This document shows positions 1 to 12,800 of a stretch of 64,000 bases of DNA, piece by piece. A program made the translations under genes and the position numbers. The DNA is taken from positions 12,160,001 through 12,224,000 of the forward strand of contig NC_092562.1 in NCBI RefSeq assembly GCF_037975245.1. The letters run 5' to 3'. Every line of letters begins with the position of its first letter. Position 1 is the stretch's first letter. This DNA comes from Apostichopus japonicus (Eukaryota > Echinodermata > Holothuroidea > Aspidochirotida > Stichopodidae). The notes below the pieces were generated by a model, which made no database searches, was not told the DNA's origin, and saw nothing but the letters and a program-made list of their open reading frames with translations.

Positions 1-785
1 GGCTACACGTTCTAAAATCATTCTTACATGTTTTCAGGGAATTCATGATCATTCATGAACACTTACATTAAGGTGACCAGACGTCCCCGATTTTCGGGGA
101 CAGTCCCCTATTACAGTGTGCTGTCCCAGATGAACAAGTGTCCCCGAAAATGTCCCCGATTCGTCAAATGTTCAGGAATTTCGAAAATATCCCACAGTAT
201 TATTAAAATAAGTGTAAAAACAAAATTTAGTCAAGTGTGCAGGCGCCGAACGGAACAGGTGGGGCAGTGTAAAGTGGAAACACTGTTAAAAATATGCTAG
301 ATCGATCTAGCCTAGCACTCTTTCGACCTTATAATTGGCAACTACGGCGACACAACAACACTTATAGTGTGAGCAACTGACAAGCTCTCAAACAACCATG
401 TAAAGTAAGTGAATTTCATCTAAAAAAAGCTACATTTTGAAAAATAAAATTGATTTAAATAGTGCTTCTAAGTATCACCATTTTACATCTAAGCACCTTA
501 GGCACTTGAAATTTTCCAAGTCCTCCTCCCCTTAGACCCCCCCATACCAGTCACGCAATAAATGTCCCCGATTCCAGTCAGGAAAATATGGTCACCTTAA
601 CTTACATTGATACATGTTCTTAAATCTATTCTTCTTTCTATTATATTTATATTTACAAGATCATCTGTGAATGAAAACTTACAGGGCTACATGTTCTAAT
701 ATCATTCTTACATGTTTTCAGGGAATTAATGATCATTTGTGAACACTTACATGGATACATGTTCCTAAATCTATTCTTCTTTCGA
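1..785. repeat. Local duplications of the PTP exon's 3' end and donor region
   Basis: The block containing the real exon end and donor (about 686-785) recurs as a diverged copy at 1-68 plus 600-640, interrupted by the transposon at 69-599. A shorter relative lies at about 665-700. In the left copy the minus strand still reads GAATAGATTTAAGAACATGT followed by a GT donor, so it is a partial pseudo-exon with an intact-looking splice donor. Confidence 0.7.
69..599. mobile_element. hAT-like non-autonomous element (MITE)
   Basis: The ends TAAGGTGACCA / TGGTCACCTTA are perfect inverted repeats. They are flanked by an identical 8-bp target duplication ACTTACAT (61-68 and 600-607). The uninterrupted paralogous sequence at 745-752 shows the site once, confirming the boundaries. 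The interior has repeats of a GTCCCCGA-type motif near both ends and no transposase. The ORF at 55-300 is an artefact of these repeats. Confidence 0.85.
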
Positions 786-841
786 TTAAACTCCTCTTCC
801 GCAACAGTCCATGGATGCTTCTGTTGTACTCCTTCCAGGAG
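751..841 (-). CDS. Exon: start of protein tyrosine phosphatase catalytic domain
   Basis: This 91-nt exon runs from phase 0 to phase 1. The acceptor TGTGTCAG follows a T/TTG-rich tract, and the donor is GTAAGT. It encodes LLEGVQQKHPWTVAEEEFNR and KKNRFRNMYP, then a split codon starting with T. This matches the conserved opening of PTP domains (A...E.N..KNR(Y/F)..(I/M).PYD), where the next residue is normally Tyr-Asp. It is in phase with the previous exon and confirms the receptor PTP call. The remaining catalytic exons are off the left edge. Confidence 0.8.
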
Positions 842-3800
842 CTGACACAACAACAACAACAATAAAAAAGGGCAAAATTGGTGACTTTACATAAACACTG
901 ATTAGTTCAGATTTAATAACATATTGAACTAGAGTAGGGTTCAATAAATGACAAATGCTAACTGCACACTTTTTAACAGTTGATTTTATAAAATATTTTT
1001 CTTCCATTACAAACGGAAAACTGGAGAAAACTTTGACAGCTCCTTCGACACTAGCTTAAATGCAAGATATAGCTCCAAGCACCTTATGATACAAAATGAG
1101 ATCAACAGACACACGAACAATCAGGAAAAGAGCTTCCAAAACCCCAGCCCCCCCAGCTCCCCCACCCAAAATGATGTCTGCTATAGACTACAAGTCATTT
1201 TATGGCTGCAAATTTTGGCAACAAGAAACCCCAAAAAATAGCCAGAATGAAGTTGAAGTACATCTTACCCCAAATTCATGCTCTACTTTGTTTATGTTAT
1301 TCACGATGTACTCGGGAAAGTCTGCTATTTTGATGGGACTCGGTGGTTCAAGGTTGCCATAAATTCCACCCTCATCAGGGACTGAGGAACTGGCTACTGC
1401 ACTCTCTTTAGTTTTCTTAACCTCAGTCACATTGAGGGCCATGTTTACAGCCCCAGAAGAATGATCGGTACTACCAGAAGGTCCTGATTGTTTACCTAGA
1501 AGATGTGAAACCAAAAGAAGGAAGAAAAGTAATATTTAATGATATATTTGTGATATCAGAGGGAAGTTATAGTTTACACATTTTAATTTTATCACAGAAA
1601 ACAAACTTACTACATATGCGCAGTGAGATGCTAGCATGACAAAATCTCTAAATAGACAACATATAGACTACCTTTTAATTTAAATTTCAAATCTTTCATC
1701 TTGCAATACTAAAGTTGTGCATAGAGTTAAGAAGTTTTATTTATAAATGCATGATGGTGAAAATGGTGTATTTCCCTGATTAAACCTGTGTCTTATCTTA
1801 CACTTTACACACATTTGTATTCAAATCAAGCAGGCTTGTACTGACCAATATCATTCAGAGGTTGGTCATAGACAGGATCAGGTTGGTCTTCCATTTTCCT
1901 CTTCCTGTGGAGAGAACCAGTGACTCATCTGTCATCTACAGCAAACATGTATTGACAGCTTGTTATATGTCCAAACACCATCGACCACAAAACCACAAAA
2001 TTTCAAAATAATGTAATACTTTCTAATTTACACAAGATGCCCAGATAAGTTTATCAATGGAGAAATGCATGTATGTTTATGGAGGTGGAAAACTAAGCCA
2101 CTATACTAACCTGACGACAATGAAAATCAGCAACAATAGTATTAGCACAATGAGGACTACAATAACCACACCAATAATAATGGCAACCAAGCTACCAGGA
2201 GACCCTGTATCGGATAAGACAAAAATATGAAAGAAGTAGTTCATACACAGTCTGGTAGACATATTTTGGGTTTTGTGAAACACAACATCAGAAATGTTAC
2301 AGCTCACAGTTGACCTGTAACACTTAACATATGGCTCACATAACACAAACAGAGAACTATTCCATGTGTATCAGTACCAAACATTAATACAATTTAAAGT
2401 ACCTGCAGCTCTTAACAACACTGTCGTAGACCTTGAAATTATGGAAGTTTGTAAGAGACTTAAAGATCCCTTTCCTTTGAGAGAGGGACAATTTTAAGAG
2501 AATGATTGAGCTTGTATATAGTTCTGATTGGAAAAGTCAAGATTCTTGGCTACTTTTTACACTTTCAAATTGATCTAAACATGTCACATGACCAAAATTA
2601 TCCAATGTCCCATAAGAAAAAAAAACTTTAATCTGACCTTATATTCCACTGCACTTTGTTTTACCCATATAGCAACTGATGATTGATACCAACATTAGTC
2701 AATACAAATTAAAACACAATAACTTTTCAAAGATGTTTCACATGTAGGTCAGTTATGAAGTTCAACTTATCTTTCACCTCTTAATCTTATATGACTTTGT
2801 CCCTCCTAATCAACTGTCCAATGTCATAAATCTTCATCTACATTAGATTAAATTCCAAAGAGAATGATAAGTTTTAAGGATCTCATGTGTGCACCCTCCT
2901 AATCCTAAAGTGACCTTTAACCTACCTTTGTGTAAAAGTTAATTTAAAGAAGCCCATAAAGTTGGTAACTTCTGTCAGTATCTAGCAAATGGGAAGTGAG
3001 GAATGGTTGTCTTACTTTAAACTGATGCTGACTGGCAGATAGACACTTTGTTATAATGCTTATTGAGCTTAAGTTAAATGAAAGACATAGCACTATTAAA
3101 GACAGGATCAACATCCATGACATAAAATCCCCAAAATACTAAAATGTGCATCAATGAAATGGTGAAATATAGAGGACATTAAGATATAGAGAGTATAACA
3201 TTTCCTGTCAACAGTTGACAAGAGAAGCCACAAAGAATGCAGCAATATGAAAACAGAAAGTCTTCCTAATACTTGAACATATGCTAATAACTTTCATTGA
3301 AATCTGGTCGCAACACGGGTACATCTGTTTAATACTACATAAAAGTCCTGGTATTCATACTGGAGGTCATAACCCTTTTTAGGGTTGCCAAAAAATTCCA
3401 AAGGAAAAAATGTAGGCATTTGTCTTTAGATAAAGAGGAGAAACATGTCAACATAAAATACTTCAAAAGTTACAAAATATCAAATATAACACCATTTAAC
3501 CTTAATCATGTAAAAGTTTCTCAAAAGGGAGGAGGATGCCCTTTCCCTTGTAGATCCCTGTCTTAGGCCACAATTTAACATGGATCACTATTGGAGGGTT
3601 ACCATGATGATCAATGTGAAAATTGGGTTCAATATGCAACAAATGTTGAATACCAGGGCACTAAAAGGGTACGTCATGGAAGAGTCATTATGACTTACAA
3701 GCAGTATTTTGAAAAACGTATAGACTTTAGTAAATAATACGACTCAATCGAGAATGTCAAAACAAAATTTGTAAAGCATTTGATAAATTCCCAAATTATT

Positions 3801-6800
3801 ATTGATCCTGTCTAGATTACCAGTGGGTTTTGTTGCAGTCACACTAAGTCCTTCACTCAGAGCACTTTCCTGGTCTGTAGTGACAGTCACTGCAATGTTA
3901 TAGGTTGTCCCTGGTTCTAGAAGTGATCCATCAACTGTAAAAGTCTCAGCATTAGGATCTGCTGTTCCAGCCTGTTGTCTGGAAGAAACATCGCCCTCTA
4001 TCTCATAGTAAATAGTAAACTGAGTGATTCCAGTACTGCACTGCACCGTTGGTTGCTGTTATGTTTAAAAGGAAAGCACATAATGTGAACTAGCAGCTTA
4101 CACAGTAGTGAGATGTGAAAAAAAGAACTGTTAAGAAAAACAAAAACCCAATAAAAGCAAACACTGATCATCCCAATTTACCATAATAGCTGTCAAGAAA
4201 ATCAAAGCAACTGTAACAATAGAAGCATATCAGGTTACACAACTGATATAATGAACTAATCTTAACATTGACTTTAATACTAGGAAGGATATTAAATACA
4301 AGAAATGACAAACCATTTCCTGAATAATTTCTTTTAATCCATGTATTCCCCACTGCATGATACAGTTATCTAATGACTACACACTGAAGTATTGGTCTTT
4401 CACTTCCTTGAATCTGTTATTTTCTTCTATAATTTTTTCTTGTATTTTCCATAAATATCATGTAGTAACTACCAGCACATCATGTAAGACTTCATGACAT
4501 TTAGGGCCACTAATGAGGACTTAATTTCTTCTCTTTAAACTCATCAATGGATAATGACATTAAAATTGAGTTAAACTCAAGTTTCATAAATGCATCTCAG
4601 AACTTTCTAAGTTTGTTCTTTTTTAAGACATTACTTAAAACTCAGTGCATGTTTTTGTTCTAAAAACTCAACATTTGCTTTGCAGTTATACTTCTCTTTC
4701 AATCTATAGTAATTAAACTGTCTTTTCAAATTCCAGACCACAGAGGTTCCCTGTTTGCTTTAACATGAGTTCAACAGGCACTTCAAATCAGGGCAGCTGT
4801 TACACTGAATAAAGTTAAATGAACCTTGAAATTTACTAATAGCATTTTAAAACTGCACATTGTGTTGAATTTCTGAGAGTCTTGTCATACATTATTCAAC
4901 TATTAAGAACCTACAAGAAACCTGGTGACATTCCTTGTTAACTTTACTATGGACAATGAAATATCACAAGTAAAAAGTACAGTAAAACCAGAGACTTCAA
5001 AAGTTTAGAAGACAATAATAAAGTACAATACATGAAATTTTTAGGACAAAAGTTTTATGTCAAGGATCAAATAGTTAACTCTTTAATAAGGAGAAGCCCA
5101 TATTCTGATAACAATACAGTTGAACTCTTCAATTAAAATACATCTAATTATGTGTGAATACTAAATAAAAATGACTTGGAAAAAAAGGCACAAAGTTACA
5201 ACCATACAGTTTTCAAAGGATACTCTTTTCATAATAGAGGTACAAAATAGAAACTATACAGTCCTTTAATACTAATGTCACATTCATGAAACTGCTGTTG
5301 TAAGCATCTTATGTCTAAATGTAATACATTTAGACATTGATTGTCACCCATATCAAGAAAAGTCAATAGCTATCACAGGAATAATGTTATCACAAGATTA
5401 TCAGACAGCATCTGTCAAACTTTTATAAACATAAATTAATGTTTATATTTTACTTACTGGTACAACTGTCTTAAGTGTTGCCAAGAACAGTACATGACAG
5501 TATGACAAATCAAAGCTTAAATTGATCTAATTAATTAAATGATTTCAACATAGAAGCAGTAAAACCATCTACACTTAAATATCTTTTGTCGCTAATGATA
5601 ATAACGACAAGGTTTACTTTTTATTCTCCAATTAATAAATCTCCTAATTTTACACTGATTAACACCCCTTGCCAACAAAAGCAGTCCTACATTTCAAACT
5701 ATCTTACCTGCCATGTCACAGTCACATCATTTGTAGCAGTTAAAGTTGTTGTGACCATCTGTGGAACAACATCTGTAGAAAACAACATAAGGAAGTCATA
5801 CCAGGTGATAGTAAATGTTTCTTCTCACTTTCCATGTACATAACTTAACTCTCTTCCTATGTATGGTGACAGTAACATAATATTAACAAAAAAGCACAAT
5901 CACAAATGGAATAAGATCATTATTACATCAAAACAAAATATGATACATAAGTTTATTTCTTCCCCTCCCTTACTATTAATGATGAAATTCTTAGAACAAT
6001 GCACTTTGCATGTATGCAAACTTGATCTAAGTTACAGTTCTTCAGATAAAGAGCATTCTCAGTATTTTGCATTTGCTATCTGCTGATCTTATGTGACCTT
6101 TGTCCCATATAGAATAAAATAAAATAGTAACCTTTAATTTACTCATTATCTGGAGGCTACTTGGGTTGGCAAGTTTGCCGGCATTACTGTTTTTGAGATA
6201 TTGTGTTTACATTATGAACACACACGCTGACTTGTGTGTGTGTACAAGGTCACTTGCATATACAAGGTCACTTACCTGTCAAATGCAAGTAACCTAAAAT
6301 CAGCTTGGAGAATATTCCATCTTTTAGAGTTAATAACAGGCTTGTTCGACCTTAACCAGTCTTGTATCTTATTGCATTTAAAATGTTGGGTTACTTGTCA
6401 AAAAATGATTTTCACCGACTTCCACGAACATCAAATCATGTCCTGGGAAGGAGCAGAATTGTATGCTTCAATTTCCTTTGACTAATAATAAACATCCACT
6501 TATTTTGTGTGTTAATATGATAGCTCCAAGAATATGAAAAAAATGAATAACTGTTATAATGGTTATCAAACATACTGGATGTTTGAGCCTTTCAATTGAG
6601 TTTGACAGGTTTATAGGTGCAATTGAAAAGCAGTATTTACTGTGGTTAATACAAATGTTTGGATGCTTAAAGTGGCTACTACATTTATCAAAGCTAGGTC
6701 AAATACTATGACCATCCTTATATCCTCTTTAGCAATTAAGGCAATACTGTCTGAACTTAATGGCAAAGTACTTCTTGTTAATTTTGCAGCAGTGGTATTC

Positions 6801-9800
6801 AACAGAATACTACCTACTTACCAATACAGAGTGTCTTGATGGTTACTGGTGGACCTCTGGGTCCCTCTCCACCCTCGCCTGCTCTGACTGCTGCTACACT
6901 GAATGTATAGTTTCTATCTGACTCTAGACTTGTTGCTGCATATTCCAATGTTTGGTCAGACTGGATCCTTGATCCACTCATCCAATCCTGAGATGGATCC
7001 ATCCTGTAGTATGGGATGTAAGCCACCACAGGAGGATCACCAACATCAGTCTCTTCATTCCAGGGTCTCCATGTAATGGTTACTGATGTAGTAGTCCTGG
7101 TTACCTCTGTAGGTAGGTCACTGATGGATGGTAATCCTAGAATACAATGGCAAGATATATTACATTATGAAAGTTCATATGCAAAAATGACTCATTTTAA
7201 GAATATTCAACCAAGGTGGAACCTGGGCATGAAAAGAAACAACTGGATCCACATTCAACCAGAGCCTCCTGAAACTGACACTGTAAGTGTGTGATCATGA
7301 TGGTGTCATAGCAAGAGAGGTATTATGAGTCCTTTCAAAAGGGAAAGGATGCTACACATGAGCTTGGTCAAAGGTTGGTGAGCAACTAATGATTCTTTTA
7401 TTTTCACCTTACTTTCACCAGGCTGTCAGGAGAAATAACAAAGGCAAGCCTTTCCTAATTTAAATAAATGGTTGTGGTTAATCCTTGCAAACAGGGTGGA
7501 CTTAAAAGGACTAGAAGCCCTCACAATCCATCAAACTGCCGTGTAAATAACTTCACCATAATTATTTGTCAAGCAGCTAGTCAAAGATGGATCCCATGGT
7601 GATATCCAAAGTATCTGGATACACAAAGGTTACTATTTACTGTTCATCAGCACACCTAGGCATAGTTGTGAGATGGGTAGTGATGGGAGTGGCATACAGC
7701 ACTGGCTTGAAGGGCATAATGAATATTCTATATTTACATAAAGCAACATGTTTAGTCACTTTTGAACTTAGTATTTGTTTGGAAAGGAATTATCATTTAT
7801 TTAACTTTCATATTAGTGTTGTGTTAAACTTTTTATTTGTTCCTGTTTAGTTTACAAAGTATTTTGAACAGGTAGAGGCATTTCCAACCTATAATTTTCT
7901 TCTTTTATGGAAAAATGGAATAGAATATGTTTTGGACCATGAAAACAAAGGGAGGAAGTTTACAACCAAACCATTGTGTTCAGTATCTGATGTAGGGGTA
8001 TATGGACAACTGGTAAATAGCCATATATGTTATAGTGTTAAATGGATGGTTACTACAGCTTAGCTCTAAAATTTGGTACTTAAATTTAACTGTTTGATCA
8101 AACCTTGGGTATGCATTAAACAGAGCTAGCTATGACACAAGGACACAGACAATTAATCATGACAGTGTTTAAGTTTGATAGGGGAAGAATGGACAGTAGG
8201 AGGGTAAAGGGAAGCATGAAGAGTACTGTCAGTTATGTGTTAGTAGGATTCACTGTAATATTACTTGCCCTAATTTAATACACACTTTAGAGGTTTCCAC
8301 CATTTTCAAGTAGCAAATCAGATTATGCTTTATCCCTTTATCCTGTATAGAATGATGCCAATAGATAATGAAATCTTGCACACAAAAGAGCAAAGGTTAT
8401 ATGTAGGGATGCACCGGATATCCGGTCCGGCCGGACTATCCGGCCGGATAGTGAGAAATTATCCGGTTCCGGTTCCGGCCGGATATTTTTCAAAATCCGG
8501 CCGGATCTTTTTCAAAATCTGCCCCGATCTTTTTCAAAATCTGGCCAGAATTTTTCCTTAAATAGTGTTGGTATTAACTTAAATCAATGTAACCTATTTC
8601 CAAAAATTAATAAAAACATTCAAAGTAAGGAAAAATTAGGTTTAACATGTTTAATTAATTTTCTCAATGGTCTGACCCACTGTTTCTATAGATCAACCAA
8701 AATAATACAACTACTGTAATAATATGAAGCTACAACAAATACAGTTTGCAGTGAAATCATTTCTTGCAGCCTTCATCAGTTTAATATTGTGCAGTTAAAA
8801 TAGACCATTCATATACTTATCAGTCAAAATACTGTTCCATCGAATCTTTACTTTCCCATTATTGTTGGCATTCATGTTTTCTCTGAATTTTTTGTGTGAA
8901 ACAATCTCTTAATGGTCAGAGAGAAACACTTGCATGAAATGAAATGTCCAAAATCCAAACATGCGCATTAGGACCTTAAGAAGTCAAAACAATGGATCTT
9001 TTTGTGGACCACTACAGTCCATTTCCTGTCTAGAAAGCTGTCAATTGTTACTCATTGTTTGTGGTCATGGCAATATCTTGGCACTTTTATAAATAGATGA
9101 AGCAATGGACTAGAAGAGTTTCCACCAAATGGGGTGCCAGTCACAGAAAGAACAGTATCTAATTTTCTCACAGAAAGAGATATCTCTTGTCACCATGAAA
9201 GTTCCTAAAAGTTCATGAAAAACATAAATCATTATAGTGTTCTAATGAACATTTAATTCCATTTTAAAGGATAGATAAAAGATAGATAAGAATTTTCTTC
9301 CACTTCTGGAAAGATGCAATGCTTTTTTTTTTTTTTAACAGATAATATTGCAGTGTAAAAATTTGTTACCAAATAATGAATAATAAAAGACAATTCTAAA
9401 TCCTGATATTAGTGTTACTACAACAATTAAATAATCTTTTTATTCAGTATAAAGTATGAGATTTGTGAAATGTAGCTTCCCGTTTAAAAACAAACTTGCT
9501 AGGTAGTATGCAGTATTTTTCCAGCAAACAAATTTACATACTGTATCAAGCTTGTCAACAATTATAGTGTAGTTATTTTATTAAAGAATGTAGATTACAC
9601 CACTTCAAGTCATATTTAATCTCATAAATGGGGTCTTAATTTCACCTTCTTTATAATATGCGTATACCTCACCTAAGATTTGCTCCTTGTTTCATACTTC
9701 TACTTCTTATTAATGATTTTCTTTTGTGTAATGAAAAAATCCGGTTCCGGCCGGATAAAATCCGGCCGGATTTCATGTACTATCCGGCAAAATCCGGTTC

Positions 9801-12800
9801 CGGCCGGATCCAAAAATTTGGATCCGGTGCATCCCTAGTTATATGCATATTAGACACAAGCTTAAACTTTGACCATTGTTGTTGCCAGTGCTGTCATGGC
9901 TCTATTGCTACAAAGTGACCACTGATTCATAATTGTTTTTTTTTACCAGATAAATCTGATTTGGGGTCTGTGACTATTTTATGAAGAACAATTTTTATTA
10001 AAAGTGAAATAAAAAGATAATCAGATTCCACTATGAATTACATAGAGTACTTACTGTACACAAATTCTGTGACACTGACTGCTCCAATTGCACCAAGAGC
10101 CCTAAATATGACACAGAAAAACTGATCATCTTGAGACACATTCATCACTCTGTAAGTAGATTCTCTTCTGTTAGAAGGGATTTCAACAGCATTCACTTGA
10201 TTAATTCCAACTTCATCTAGTCCCTCCTCTGATCTAGATAGTCTGATTTCTAGGCTATTAAGAACAGAACTGGATCCTTCTAAGATACACTTGATCTGAA
10301 CAGATGACTGTGGGTTTACCTGAGATAAACTTTCACTTGTAATATCTGAAAGAAACAATCATGAAATTAAAGAAAGTGTTAAATTTATTTCATTTACGAT
10401 GATTTTATTTCATGTATGATGAGTTTTAATATGTTCAAAGGTAATAGTGAATATTATACAGTGTAGTTGTAGTAAATGTAATAGCAAACCTTCACTCTAA
10501 CACAAACAGACACCTTAGAGACCTATACAAGAATATTCAATAATACATGACTAGTGAATTTCCTTAGCAGGACAAGCAGTTGGTTAATTAACAGGTTTGT
10601 ACACTCAATAAACGATTTTATAACTAAGACCACTCAGACCAACCACAATTCCAATGAACTCCGCCTCCTACAAGTCAGCTATGAACACCAAGTTCAAAGC
10701 CAGGCTTGCAACATACTTCCAAATTTTACAGTTTTACCTTACTGACCTTGAATTTCCTTTGAACTACACCAACACCAACAAATTTACTTTCTAACCTTAA
10801 TCTTCATGTCATCTTGAGGTTCATGCTTGTTGAGCTTTAACACATACGTAAGGTGTTCATTTGTTTATAGATTAAATGAGAGAAAGATCATATGATATCT
10901 GTTTTTTTCTACTTTCTTTGTGAACTTTTTGTGAATATTCAATAACCTGCACACAAAATTATTTCAAGCAACACCTGTGGTATTCTTGTTCATGAAATTA
11001 ACTTCCATTCAAAGATCACTAGTTTACAAACTATAAAAAAAAACATACATTCAGGTCATTATGATTGCATATGCCAAAACCTATTTCTTGATTAGTTGAA
11101 CAGTTGTCATATGGTTAATATGTAAGATTTGAATCCACTACGAAAACGCATGAGTAAACACTTTGGATGGACCTAGAATGAGAAGGAAGGGCATTGACCG
11201 GAAGGAGCAGGTCACTGAGGGTGCACAGTGTTAAAAGATTACCAGGGCATACTAGACACTGTAGAATGAGGTGCTATTGTTGTGGGGAGACAGGTAAGCA
11301 AGGAGCGAAGTAAATATTGATTACTTGTCTGAGGCTGGCAGATAACTGAATTTGAATGTTTTCCTTGAGATTCTTTACAGGGAGTGGTGCTTAATTGAGA
11401 AACCACATTAACTTGATATTTAGTTACAATACCATTAAATGAACATGGCTCTCTGTCAGGATGTATTTCCATGTCACTTTTAAGTTTTGTTAATGAGCCT
11501 TCAAACATCCAAGACTCATCAATTAAAGTGGCTGCACCACTTAGTCTAACACACAGAACATTTGTATCACTTCTTCAGCATAACGAAACACAAAACGCAA
11601 TATGAAAACATAACATTTTGTATACTTCCCCATTTGTGACTTTGGAAGAAACTTGATAACTTGAAAGCAGCTCTAATTCACCCAAGCAGATAGTTAAACA
11701 CTCTGGTCTGGACACAGGCATATCACATAAATCAAGGTCCCTGGCTAGGTGTGAATTCATTGAAGATGTACATTTCAGTATTATCAAACACAGTAAGATA
11801 ATTGCTATATAGTAACATCCAGGATGTGTTTATAGAATGTGAACAGGAAAACAACCAGGGAAAAAATGATCATGTGACACTGCAGTTTTGACCATTTTTC
11901 CAGGTCCTTTCTTAGGAACATATAATTGGGTGATACATGAAATAAAGACATTCATAGCTAAAAATTATCATATTTACAATGGATTACAAATTTGTCAAGG
12001 ACAAGTGGTGTTGAACTTTATTCAATGATGCTCTGATGCTGATATCAAGTTAGAAGAACATGGTTTGGTTGAGTCATATTAATATAAGTTATAATACAAT
12101 GGATGAAAATTAAGTTCATTTACACCTGCTCAGAGGAGCTAACATTGTCAACAGCTTTTAAAGCTGAATATACTATAACTAGATTTATAAACACATTACT
12201 ACCACACAACATTATGCCTAAAGTCATTACTTTGAAAATGAAACCTTTGAGATCACACAAAGAATATATAAATATTCAGTGTTTAATGGTCTCCTGTTAT
12301 TAATCTGAAACAATTATCTTATCAAATAGTTGGTAGGCTTTGAAGAATCAAACAATATACTTGACAACCTTGTTAATCAGACACTAAGGCAGGGCCAGCA
12401 GACACATTATTCATGAGTATTACAGCTAGACAAATCTGGGTATGAATGTTGTACATTAACACTATGACATGGTTTCAATGTTTCTTGATTTACTAGATTT
12501 CACCCCAATGGAAAGCAAAGCTTTATGATAAGATAATTAAATATGTTGAAAAATAAACAAAACACTGCCTGCTATTAGCCAAGTAATGCACTTACTGACT
12601 GGACAACCAAATATTCTGCATTCACTGGAACAAACACTGGGTTGGTTGGTGCATGAAGTGGCCTCTTCACAATAGCAGTTTTCATTGCAGGGAGGAGAAT
12701 TGGTGAGTGCACAATCCACTAGTCAAAGAAAGAAAGAAGTGTCTTAGCAACTTTAGGTGTATCACACAACATTATCAGTAAGTGAAAGTGTCTGTGACAG

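Noticed and set aside
55-300. ORF with repeated CPR(F/K) residues
   Set aside because: It lies across the left edge of the hAT-like MITE at 69-599. The repeats are the element's GTCCCCGA motifs, not a protein.
11575-11787. Minus-strand ORF containing SSYQVSSKVTNGEVYK
   Set aside because: No cysteine pattern, splice sites or module match that I could support. It adjoins the possible dead exon at 11238-11572.
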